A stretch of 14,622 nucleotides of DNA, taken from assembly GCA_963518665.1 (NCBI GenBank), contig CAUQKR010000024.1:1-14622 (forward strand). Reading direction: 5' to 3'. The position numbers and the translations under genes were made by a program. Below the pieces are notes generated by a model. The model had not been told where the DNA came from. It saw only the letters and a list, made by a program, of their open reading frames with translations, and did not search any database. Source of the DNA: GN02-872 sp963518665. Its GTDB lineage: Bacteria > Patescibacteriota > Gracilibacteria > BD1-5 > UBA6164. This document shows positions 8,153 through 13,958 of this stretch, in pieces (positions within the stretch are counted from its first letter, which is position 1; each line of letters opens with the position of its first letter).

Positions 8153-8602
8153 TTAAACTTTTTTTTCATTAAAAACTTCTTCCCAAACTTTACATTCAAA
8201 ATTATACATTATTTTATAATCTTCATCTATTTCATGATCATAACCTAAAATATGTAAAGTTGAATGAATTACTAAATTGAAAAATTCTTTTTCTACAGTT
8301 ATTTTATATTCTTTACTTTGAGAAAAAATTTTTTCTTCATTTAGTATTATTTCTCAAACTGTTTCATCTTCTTTAAATTTTTTGAAATCATAAAAATAAT
8401 GAAAACTTAAAACATCAGTTGTTTTGTCTATTCCTCTATGTTTTTTGTTTAAAATTTTTACTTCTTCTGGATTTAAAAAAACTATATTTAGAGTTCAAGA
8501 TTGAGCTTTTTTTACTATTTTTTCTACTGTTTTAGAAATTTTGTTTAATACTTCTTTATCTATTTCAAAACTTGGAATATTTACTAAATTATAATGAAAC
8601 AT
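8153..8602 (-). CDS. ybeY: Endoribonuclease YbeY (rRNA maturation factor)
   Basis: 149 residues, standard YbeY length. The metal-binding motif H-S-T-L-H-I-L-G-Y-D-H-E places zinc ligands at His113, His117 and His123. Earlier come L-N-K-K-H-R-G-I-D-K-T-T-D-V-L-S-F (51-67) and a G-E-I strand at 83-85, with the Gly encoded by TGA. YbeY processes 16S rRNA 3' ends and takes part in ribosome quality control. It is the first gene of the nine-gene minus operon, preceded by a good promoter at 8630-8657 with a leader of about 20 nt and no Shine-Dalgarno sequence. Confidence 0.94.
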
Positions 8603-8629
8603 ATTTTAAAAATTAAATTTATATGATTT

Positions 8630-8657
8630 ATTATAATTATTTTGCTTTTTTTTTCAA
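8630..8657 (-). promoter_or_regulatory. Promoter of the ybeY operon
   Basis: On the minus strand TTGAAA (complement of 8652-8657) and TATAAT (complement of 8630-8635) are 16 nt apart. Transcription would begin near 8623. It overlaps the divergent ncRNA promoter, so the two may compete. Confidence 0.65.
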
Positions 8658-8669
8658 AATTATTATAAT
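8642..8669 (+). promoter_or_regulatory. Promoter of the structured ncRNA
   Basis: TTGCTT (8642-8647) and TATAAT (8664-8669) are 16 nt apart, giving a start near 8676 at the edge of the structured sequence. It lies face to back with the ybeY promoter. Confidence 0.62.
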
Positions 8670-8675
8670 AAATTG

Positions 8676-8906
8676 TGAGTCTGGTTTATAGGTGACTACT
8701 GCTGGTTAATTTTTTTCCTTACAAAACCAAAAAAATTAAGATGCTCCTAGTATTTCTTTAACTGAGAATTAATTTTTTCAAATGAAGGAAGGGCACCTTT
8801 AAGTAATTCCATTAAACAAGGAATACAAAAAAGCTAGCTTGACCGTAAAGTGGACCTTTATAAAAACAGATTTAAGACAAGATAAAATTTTATCTTGTCT
8901 TTTTTT
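8676..8906 (+). ncRNA. Putative structured non-coding RNA, about 230 nt, unassigned
   Basis: The stretch between ybeY and the AMMECR1 gene has clearly higher G+C than its surroundings, its own promoter and a strong terminator, and no plausible reading frame. Both ends pair: TCTG plus TTTATA (8680-8690) with TATAA plus CAGA (8859-8870), continued by GGT/ACC (8691-8693 with 8854-8856) and ACT/AGT (8695-8697 with 8849-8851). Inside, AAGATGCTC (8738-8746) pairs with GGGCACCTT (8791-8799) with one mismatch, and ATTCC/GGAAT forms a hairpin near 8805-8824. I see none of the defining sequences of tmRNA (T arm, CCA), RNase P RNA (the GAGGAAAGTCC element) or SRP RNA. 6S RNA or a raiA-type RNA cannot be excluded. 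Divergent members of known families are possible in CPR. Confidence 0.6.
8874..8906 (+). terminator. Terminator of the ncRNA
   Basis: A 28-nt perfect palindrome (arms 8874-8887 and 8888-8901) is followed by a run of T to 8906. It also lies 3 nt beyond the stop codon of the convergent AMMECR1 gene and may serve that transcript too. Confidence 0.85.
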
Positions 8907-8908
8907 GT

Positions 8909-9442
8909 TTAATAATTTGTAAAAATTTCAGTTTTTATTTCATATAAAATATAATCTTTTTCATCAAAAGATTTTTCTTCTAATTTTTGTTTCAAAACAT
9001 TTAAAAAATCTTCACCAGAAATAAGTTTTGGGTTTATATTAGGTAAAATACAAGCCATTTTTGAATAATCATTTTTTATAGCTATAACTCAAGCTCTAGT
9101 TGGATCTATAGTTTTTATAGATTTTGTTTTTAATAAATTTCTTTCAGTTATTTTATCAATTCTGATTTTTAAATCATTATATTCATTTGAAGTTAATGGA
9201 GAAAATCTTTTGTCTTTTGATATTGCAAAAAAAGTATTTTCTATTATTTCTTCAACAGTATTATCTTTTAATTCTTTTATATTTCAAGCACTTCATCTAA
9301 CTTCTCATTTTGAATAAATTGTAACAAAAGCATTTATTTTTTCATTTAATAAATTTTTATTTTCTATTTTTAAATCTACAATTGAAATTTTTTTTCAAGT
9401 TTTTAAGAAAAATTCTATTGTTTGTTTTGCAATTGAAATCAT
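8909..9442 (-). CDS. AMMECR1-domain protein
   Basis: 177 residues. The family pattern is seen in order: G-E-V-R-G-S-A-G-N-I (46-55), E-E-I-I-E-N-T-F-F-A-I-S-K-D-K-R-F-S-P-L (69-88), then I-D-P-T-R-A-G-V-I-A and a C-terminal L-K-Q-K-L-E-E-K…Y-E-I-K-T-E-I-F. The usual motif is R-G-C-x-G; here the cysteine is serine (residue 51), so any function depending on that cysteine is doubtful. Glycines in the motif are partly TGA. The family's biochemical role is unsettled; it is often found with MEMO-type proteins, none of which is in view. Last gene of the lspA operon, 25 nt after the membrane gene. Confidence 0.85.
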
Positions 9443-9467
9443 AATTTTTTAGTTAGTTAAATATTTT

Positions 9468-10217
9468 TTATAATAAATTTTTTTGTTCTTCTTCTTTTTC
9501 ATTTTCTTCATCTTCTTTTTTTATTTTGTAGAAAATATCTCAAATTGGGTCAGTTCAAGTTATTCTATAAAAATAAAAATAGACAAATTCAAATAATTTT
9601 TTTATAAAAATAATAGAAAAACTTATTATTGGAAGTAAAAAAAGTAAAGAAAATAATTTTGCATTTCAAGAAGAAAAATTTTTAAAAACTGAAATAATGA
9701 CAAGTAAGCTTATAAATAATCAAATAAAACTTCAGTAAATTCAAATAATTACATAACGATAATTATTTAAAACTTCTAAAATAATATTTGTTCAAAAAGT
9801 TACAATAAAAATATGAAAAATAAAAATTATTATATTATTTTCAAAATTACTTCAACCAAAATATAAATAGATTGGTGAAATAAAAATAAAAATTAAAATT
9901 TGAAAAATTGCAACTTGTGAAAAAATTACAAAATTTGTTTTATATTTTTCTGGATTTAAAGCTCAAAGAAATTTATAACTAAACAAAGAAGTTATTGTTG
10001 TTCAAATTAGAGCTAAAACAGCAAAAATTATAGAATACAAAGTTTCTCATTTGGCTCAAAATTTACTATTTGCAATATTGTCAAAAACATTGCTTTGACT
10101 TCAAATAATAAATGAAAAAATTAAAATTATTATACTTCAAATAAGCCCAGCAACAAGGACTCAAAGTGAAGAAATAAGTATTTCTTTAAAAGATTCTTTT
10201 CTTTCGATTAAACTCAT
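9468..10217 (-). CDS. Polytopic membrane protein (Yip1-like layout), unrecognised
   Basis: 249 residues with about five hydrophobic segments, a charged N-terminus (M-S-L-I-E-R-K-E-S-F-K-E) and a very acidic C-terminal tail (K-K-E-D-E-E-N-E-K-E-E-E-Q). A loop F-L-G-A-L-N-P-E-K-Y-K follows the second membrane segment. The arrangement recalls Yip1-type domains but no firm motif was found. Its ATG lies inside the end of lspA, so the two genes overlap by 10 nt and are probably translationally coupled. No Shine-Dalgarno sequence. Function unknown. Confidence 0.78.
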
Positions 10218-10660
10218 ATTTTATTTTTTATTAAATTATTTCTTGTAAAAAAATTTTTTATTAGATAAATCAAAGCTCAGATAAATATAAAACTGTCTCC
10301 TAAATTAAAAACAGAAAAATATTTTACTCATATAAAATCTACAACATAAGAATTAAAAATTCTTTCATATCAGTTTCATAGAGCTCAAGCTAAAATTAAT
10401 CAAAAAGATAAATCTATTATTTTGTCATTTTTCTTTTTTTCTTCTTTAAAGTAATAAAAGAAAATAAGAGAAATCAAAAAAATAGTTATTATTTTTAAAA
10501 AGGGAATATTTATAGAAAAGGCAATTCATCTATTTTCTATGTATCACAAATAAAAATAATTTCAAATTATATTTATATTTTCTTGCAATAAATTTTTTGC
10601 TAATTGCTTAGAAAATAAATCTAGAAAAATTCAGATAATAATAGTTATATAAAAAAACAT
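10208..10660 (-). CDS. lspA: Lipoprotein signal peptidase (signal peptidase II)
   Basis: 150 residues, four hydrophobic helices, the usual size. Conserved boxes: E-N-R-G-I-A-F-S (42-49), G-N-G-Y-E-R-I (95-101; canonical G-N-x-x-D-R), V-V-D-F-I (106-110) and F-N-L-G-D-S-F (118-124). The catalytic pair is Asp108 and Asp122. It cleaves prolipoprotein signal peptides in the membrane. Eleven of its twelve glycine codons are TGA, including those in the N-R-G and G-N motifs, which strongly supports TGA as glycine. The frame passes an ATGA that would be a stop/start overlap in the standard code and ends two codons later at TAA. Divergent from the small-gene island; its start codon overlaps that island's first -35 element. 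Confidence 0.94.
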
Positions 10661-10687
10661 TGACAATTTTAATTTATTATTTATAAT
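10660..10687 (+). promoter_or_regulatory. Consensus promoter of the frameshifted small gene at 10721
   Basis: TTGACA (10660-10665) and TATAAT (10682-10687) with a 16-nt spacer give a near-perfect sigma-70 promoter. The -35 box begins within the lspA start codon (10658-10660). A weak TTGATT/TAAATA pair on the minus strand in the same 60 nt may start lspA, so both promoters would share the site. Confidence 0.75.
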
Positions 10688-10720
10688 TTTTTTACTTTTA
10701 AATCAAAAAGGAGCAATAAA

Positions 10721-10907
10721 ATGTTAAAAGTAAAATTTTCAAATCCTTCTTTAAGTTTCAAGTTTTTTGACCAAAAAACTTGAAACTTTTGGTGTAGATT
10801 TTTATCTTGAAATTCAAGAACAAGCTTTGCTTGTTGATGAAGTAGGTTTTTTAAACTTACCTTTACATTTTCAAAGATTTTTAAAATCTAGAGAAATTTT
10901 TGGTTAA
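10721..10907 (+). pseudogene. Small island gene interrupted by a frame change at a 16-bp hairpin
   Basis: AAGGAG (10708-10713) lies 7 nt before the ATG. The first part reads M-L-K-V-K-F-S-N-P-S-L-S-F-K-F. Beyond 10779 the convincing coding frame is +1: L-E-T-F-G-V-D-F-Y-L-E-I-Q-E-Q-A, ending at TAA 10905-10907, with G-F-L-N-L-P-L-H-F-Q-R-F near the end. Without a shift the ATG frame reads on (TGA as Gly) to TAG at 10889-10891 with an implausible Cys/Ser/Phe-rich tail. The break coincides with a perfect hairpin at 10753-10788 whose arms contain T6 and A6 runs. Removing one base from either run would join the frames. It could be a decayed gene, a phase-variable gene, a programmed shift or a sequencing error. 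In the joined frame no TGA occurs and all three glycines are GGT. Family unknown, but the promoter, ribosome site and size match the genes that follow. Confidence 0.6.
10753..10788. repeat. Perfect 16-bp inverted repeat inside the small gene
   Basis: Arms 10753-10768 and 10773-10788 are exact reverse complements around the loop GACC. Each arm has a homopolymer of six next to the loop (T6, A6). It lies within coding sequence exactly where the reading frame changes. Confidence 0.8.
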
Positions 10908-10916
10908 CATATTGTT

Positions 10917-10952
10917 AAATGCTAAAATTTATTATATTTTAGCATTTTTTTT
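10917..10952 (+). terminator. Rho-independent terminator after the frameshifted gene
   Basis: A 12-bp perfect stem (10917-10928 with 10936-10947) has a 7-nt loop and a T-run to 10952. Confidence 0.85.
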
Positions 10953-10982
10953 GAAATTTGAAACAAAAAAATAAAAATTAGC

Positions 10983-11011
10983 TTGACAAAATAAAGAATT
11001 TATTTTATAAT
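10983..11011 (+). promoter_or_regulatory. Perfect consensus promoter, island gene 2
   Basis: TTGACA (10983-10988), a 17-nt spacer and TATAAT (11006-11011). This is the full sigma-70 consensus with optimal spacing. The expected leader is about 40 nt and T-rich. Confidence 0.85.
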
Positions 11012-11061
11012 ATAATTGTTTTTCTTATGTATTTTTTCTTTTTTTTATAGGAGTGCAAATT

Positions 11062-11262
11062 ATGAATTCTTTTATTGCTAAAGACTATATTTTTGATTTA
11101 AATGGTTTAAAGGAGAGTGAAATTAAAAATATTTTGAGTCTTTTAACTTTTAGTAGAATAAATTTTGAACTTGAAAATAAAACTCTAAAAGCTGAAGGGC
11201 TTCCTATTATGACATTAAGAAGCTTAAAAATTAAAAGGCTTTTATTTTCTAGAAAAATATAA
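11062..11262 (+). CDS. Small island protein 2, unknown (66 aa)
   Basis: AGGAG (11049-11053) stands 8 nt before this ATG, which is why it is preferred over the GTG three codons upstream that overlaps the ribosome site. The product has a beta-like start (Y-I-F-D-L-N-G-L), a helix (K-E-S-E-I-K-N-I-L-S-L-L), a strand (I-N-F-E-L-E-N-K-T-L), then A-E-G-L-P-I-M-T-L and a basic end (K-I-K-R-L-L-F-S-R-K-I). It has no membrane segment and no known motif. Its E-G-L followed by hydrophobics loosely resembles the D-G-I/L motif of the larger neighbours. Both glycines are GGN, no TGA. It has its own promoter and terminator. Confidence 0.72.
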   Translation: MNSFIAKDYIFDLNGLKESEIKNILSLLTFSRINFELENKTLKAEGLPIMTLRSLKIKRLLFSRKI

Positions 11263-11271
11263 GAAAATATT

Positions 11272-11297
11272 AAGGTGGTTTTTAAAACCATCTTTTC
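11272..11297 (+). terminator. Terminator after island gene 2
   Basis: A 10-bp stem (11272-11281 with 11285-11294, one G-U) with a 3-nt loop is followed by T residues. The next promoter's -35 begins at once at 11298. Confidence 0.7.
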
Positions 11298-11325
11298 TTG
11301 ACTATTTTATAAAAAGTGGTATAAT
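11298..11325 (+). promoter_or_regulatory. Promoter of island genes 3 and 4
   Basis: TTGACT (11298-11303), a 16-nt spacer and TATAAT (11320-11325), with TGG just before the -10 giving an extended -10 element. Confidence 0.82.
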
Positions 11326-11366
11326 TTTAAAGATCTTTTCTGAAATCAACCAAAGGAGAAAATATT

Positions 11367-11612
11367 ATGAAAGAAGTTAAGATTAGTTTCAACCCAGAAA
11401 AAATTCAAATTAATAAAACTTTTGAGGAAAAGTGTAAACTTATTTTAGTTTTTTTAGAAATTTTTGATTTTGATGATTTTGATTTTGATGACTGTATTTT
11501 TTATTTAGCACCAAAATTGTATGCAAAATTAAAACTTCTGAAAAATGCTTTGGAATCAGGAAAAATAAAACCTGATACAAAAAGTGTAATAGCTTTTGCT
11601 TCACAGTTATAA
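11367..11612 (+). CDS. Small island protein 3, Asp/Phe-repeat protein of unknown function (81 aa)
   Basis: AAAGGAG (11352-11358) lies 8 nt before the ATG. The protein starts M-K-E-V-K-I-S-F-N-P-E-K, then a helix with K-L-I-L-V-F-L-E-I, an unusual acidic-aromatic stretch F-D-F-D-D-F-D-F-D-D (about residues 33-42), and C-I-F-Y-L-A-P-K-L-Y-A-K-L-K-L-L. The last part aligns by eye with the G-I-Y-Y-I-F and G-L-F-F-Y-V segments of island proteins 5 and 6, with Cys in place of Gly. Its single glycine is GGA. The gene precedes island gene 4 by 9 nt and shares its promoter. No known family. Confidence 0.75.
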   Translation: MKEVKISFNPEKIQINKTFEEKCKLILVFLEIFDFDDFDFDDCIFYLAPKLYAKLKLLKNALESGKIKPDTKSVIAFASQL

Positions 11613-11621
11613 GGGGAAATT

Positions 11622-11828
11622 ATGTTGAAAATTATTGAAATTGATGTTTCCAAAGATTTAGAAATAGGTGACAAAGATTTAGTAAAAGTAAAGAACCTTG
11701 TAAGAAATTATTTTGAAAAAAATAATATTTATTACATAACTAGGGTTGATGGAATTTTTCTTGTAAAATTAAAAGATTATCGACGTAAACTTCGATTAAA
11801 ACTTAATAATTTTATACAAGAAAATTAA
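11622..11828 (+). CDS. Small island protein 4, R-x-D-G-I-F family (68 aa)
   Basis: AAGGGG (11611-11616), overlapping the previous stop codon, serves as ribosome site, so translation is probably coupled. The product is strand (L-K-I-I-E-I-D-V), helix (D-L-V-K-V-K-N-L-V-R-N-Y-F), strand (I-Y-Y-I-T), then R-V-D-G-I-F-L-V (41-48) and a basic C-terminal helix with K-D-Y-R-R-K-L-R-L-K-L. The order and the D-G turn match island proteins 5 and 6. The charge of the end suggests nucleic-acid or ribosome binding, which is inference only. Both glycines are GGN. Confidence 0.76.
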   Translation: MLKIIEIDVSKDLEIGDKDLVKVKNLVRNYFEKNNIYYITRVDGIFLVKLKDYRRKLRLKLNNFIQEN

Positions 11829-11836
11829 ATTTTTTA

Positions 11837-11858
11837 AAAGAGCTATTATTAGCTCTTT
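11837..11858 (+). terminator. Hairpin after island gene 4, weak terminator
   Basis: AAAGAGCT (11837-11844) pairs with AGCTCTTT (11851-11858) around the loop ATTATT. It is followed by A rather than T, so termination would be inefficient; the flanking T and A runs could lengthen the stem after one A-A mismatch. Confidence 0.45.
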
Positions 11859-11864
11859 AAAAAA

Positions 11865-11892
11865 TTGACTTTTAAAAATTATTGCTTATAAT
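11865..11892 (+). promoter_or_regulatory. Promoter of island gene 5
   Basis: TTGACT (11865-11870), a 16-nt spacer and TATAAT (11887-11892), about 34 nt before the start codon. Confidence 0.8.
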
Positions 11893-11925
11893 ATATTTGA
11901 ACTAAAAAAATTAAAGGAGGATTTT

Positions 11926-12204
11926 ATGTCAATTCTTGGAAAAAAAGCTGAAGAAGTAGAATTTTTTGAAGAGCTTGAATCAACTTATAAAAAAGATGGT
12001 TTTTTAAAATTTTTTGTTTCAGATTTTGTAAAAAATATAGATTTGTCTAGTTTTTGTGAAAAATTTTCTTTTGATTTAGGAAAAGAGAAAATAAAATTTA
12101 TGAGGATAGATGGAATTTATTACATTTTTGCAAAACAGCTTCCCAAAGCACATACTATTTTTGTTACAAATCTAAAAAATTATTTAGAAAAATTAGCAAA
12201 ATAA
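11926..12204 (+). CDS. Small island protein 5, R-x-D-G-I-Y family (92 aa)
   Basis: AAAGGAGG (11913-11920), the strongest ribosome site in the window, is 5 nt before the ATG. An acidic N-terminal helix (K-A-E-E-V-E-F-F-E-E-L-E) precedes a strand F-L-K-F-F-V-S-D-F (26-34), a helix, a strand K-I-K-F-M, and R-I-D-G-I-Y-Y-I-F (60-68), ending in helix N-L-K-N-Y-L-E-K-L. All four glycines are GGN. It aligns with island protein 4 and with protein 6 over the strand, helix, strand, D-G-turn order. Soluble, no known motif. It has its own promoter. Confidence 0.78.
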   Translation: MSILGKKAEEVEFFEELESTYKKDGFLKFFVSDFVKNIDLSSFCEKFSFDLGKEKIKFMRIDGIYYIFAKQLPKAHTIFVTNLKNYLEKLAK

Positions 12205-12208
12205 TATT

Positions 12209-12236
12209 TTGACTTTTTTCTAAATGTATCTATAAT
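12209..12236 (+). promoter_or_regulatory. Promoter of island gene 6
   Basis: TTGACT (12209-12214), a 16-nt spacer and TATAAT (12231-12236). It starts 5 nt after the stop codon of island gene 5. Confidence 0.8.
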
Positions 12237-12270
12237 TTTGGTTCAACAAAACAATAAAAAGGAGTAGTTT

Positions 12271-12591
12271 ATGCGAGATAAAAGAAATTTTTCAGAAAAA
12301 TTTAAAGGTTATTTCCCAGTTTTGGAAAATGATTTTTTAAAGGGAATTGAGGTTATAAAATTTGATTTAACTGATTTTATTAACTCTCGGGAGCAACTTA
12401 AAAAAATTTCAAATGAACTTTTTGAAGATTTGTTTGCTTCAGAAGTTTCATTTAGATCAGATGGGCTTTTCTTCTATGTGAGAAAAACTGATTATGAAGC
12501 TTTTCAAAAAATTTTTTTGAAACATTACAAAGATTATGTTCAATTTTTAGAAAAAACGTATTTAGACATATCTGAAAAACTAAGTATTTAG
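12271..12591 (+). CDS. Small island protein 6, R-x-D-G-L-F family (106 aa)
   Basis: AAAGGAG (12258-12264) is 6 nt before the ATG. The product reads G-I-E-V-I-K-F-D-L-T-D-F (25-36), a helix (R-E-Q-L-K-K-I-S-N-E-L-F), a strand (E-V-S-F) and R-S-D-G-L-F-F-Y-V (62-70), then a long aromatic-basic helix (Y-E-A-F-Q-K-I-F-L-K-H-Y-K-D-Y). This repeats the strand/helix/strand/D-G/helix order of island proteins 4 and 5. All three glycines are GGN. No known family was recognised. It is the last gene of the island and ends at the terminator shared with the convergent mtaB-like gene. Confidence 0.78.
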   Translation: MRDKRNFSEKFKGYFPVLENDFLKGIEVIKFDLTDFINSREQLKKISNELFEDLFASEVSFRSDGLFFYVRKTDYEAFQKIFLKHYKDYVQFLEKTYLDISEKLSI

Positions 12592-12599
12592 CATAGAAA

Positions 12600-12634
12600 A
12601 AAAGAGAAAATTTTTAAAATTTTCTCTTTTTATT
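12600..12634. terminator. Bidirectional terminator between the island and the mtaB-like gene
   Basis: Arms AAAAGAGAAAA (12600-12610) and TTTTCTCTTTT (12620-12630) flank a T5A4 stretch that can extend the stem. T-runs follow on both strands. It begins 9 nt after the stop codon of island gene 6, and its right edge touches the stop of the minus-strand gene. Confidence 0.85.
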
Positions 12635-13925
12635 TTAGTATTCATTTTACTATACTATTTCTTTTTATTTCTCACTCAATAACTTCAAAAGTTCTATCAT
12701 CAGCTTCGATATAATTTTCTGTCCATCATTTCCATCTAGTTTTTCCATTTTCATCAGTTGTTACAACTTCGATTAAAACTTCAAATTGTTTTCAAATATT
12801 TCTTTCTATAAAATCATCTCTTACAGAATCTCAGATAAATTCTAGTTCCCACATTCTATCTTTTTTTACTTTTTCATCTACTTGATTTGGGAAAAATCAA
12901 GCTGGAACAGATTCACCAAGTTTGTGAGCAGAAAAAGGAAAAGCATGGATTTTTGTTATAAGTCAATCTTTTACTAAATTGTAAGTATCTCTGAAATCTT
13001 GCTCACTTTCTCCTGGAAATCCTACGATTAAATCAGCTCAAATACTTACTTCAACACCATCTTCTCTGACAATATTTTTTGTTTTTTCTAGTAAATTTCT
13101 GATATAATCTCAGTCATAATGTCTTCTCATAGCTTTTAAAACATTTGTTGAACCAGATTGAACAGAATAGTGAAAATGAGGATAAATTCTTTTATTTTTA
13201 AAAATTTCTAAACATTTTTCATCTATAAATTCTGGTCAAAGTGAACTTATTCTAAGTCTTGGAATCGTTGTTTTTTCCAAAATATATTCTAAAAGTTCAG
13301 CAAATCTACTTTGTCAAACATCGTTTGTATCTTTTAGTCACCAAGCTGAGAGATTTACTCAAGTTAAAACCACTTCTTTTCATCAGTTAAACTCAAATTC
13401 TGTGATTTCTGAAACAATATCATCTTTGTCTCTATAATAATGTCTTCATCTTTTTTGAACTGTTAGACAAAAAGTACAAAAACTGTTACATCAACCTTGG
13501 ATTAATAAAAATTTTTTTGTATAAATTTGTTGAAAATTTTTTAATTTATCTTTTAAATCAAGTTTTTTTGTTTCTTTTTTCTCTTCTTTTTTTGTTTGAT
13601 TATCTATTTCTAGTTTTAGTTCTTCTGGTTTTTCTCATAAAATAACTATTTTTCATTCAAATTCTTTTAATTCTGGATAAACTTCAAAAAAATCATCTTG
13701 AGCTTCTCATTTTTTAAAAGCTCAACATCAGCTTATAAAAATTTTTTCATCTCAATCAAGTTTTTTTACTTCATCTTTTACAAATTTTATCCATTTTCTT
13801 TTTGCATTGTCTGTAACTACACAACTAGCTACAAAAATACCATTTTTATCTTTTAAATATTCAGATTTTAACCATTCATCAGTGTAATATTTGTTTACTT
13901 TACATCAAAAAATTTTAAATTGCAT
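12630..13925 (-). CDS. mtaB: MtaB-like tRNA methylthiotransferase (radical SAM)
   Basis: 431 residues, normal length for the family. The N-terminal UPF0004 domain has its three cluster cysteines: F-G-C-K-V-N (Cys8), A-S-C-V-V-T (Cys35) and S-G-C-G-A-F (Cys67). The radical-SAM motif is Q-G-G-C-N-S-F-C-T-F-C (Cys146, 150, 153). Later motifs include V-V-L-T-G-V-N-L-S-A-W-G, H-Y-S-V-Q-S-G-S and A-D-L-I-V-G-F-P-G-E-S-E. The C-terminal TRAM-like part follows. G-C-K-V-N favours MtaB, which converts t6A37 to ms2t6A37 in tRNAs, over MiaB, but RimO/MiaB relatives cannot be fully ruled out. TGA encodes glycine in F-G-C-K and in several other motifs. No Shine-Dalgarno; a lone TATAAT lies at 13953-13958. 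Confidence 0.86.
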
Positions 13926-13952
13926 TTAAGTTTGTTAAGTTTTATTTTTGTT

Positions 13953-13958
13953 ATTATA
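13953..13958 (-). promoter_or_regulatory. Possible -10 element for the mtaB-like gene
   Basis: TATAAT on the minus strand lies 27 nt before the start codon. No recognisable -35 is found at normal spacing. Confidence 0.4.

Noticed and set aside
8018..8248. Plus-strand open frame over the prgI/ybeY junction
   Set aside because: Antisense to two recognisable genes; Phe/Ile-rich product without motif.
8676..8906. tmRNA, RNase P RNA or SRP RNA for the structured RNA
   Set aside because: No tRNA-like T arm/CCA, no GAGGAAAGTCC element, and no SRP tetraloop/asymmetric-loop signature could be found by eye. A divergent 6S or other family remains possible, so it is left unassigned.
11085..11291. Minus-strand open frame of 68 codons over island gene 2
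   Set aside because: It is antisense to a gene with promoter, SD and terminator, and its Leu/Phe/Ser/Lys-rich product looks like a shadow translation.
1499..13925. TGA as tryptophan (codes 4/25 choice)
   Set aside because: TGA falls on conserved glycines (N-R-G in LspA, R-R-G-P in SecG, F-G-C-K in the MtaB-like protein), and TGG is used normally for tryptophan, as in the W-I-R-A-W region of PrgI.
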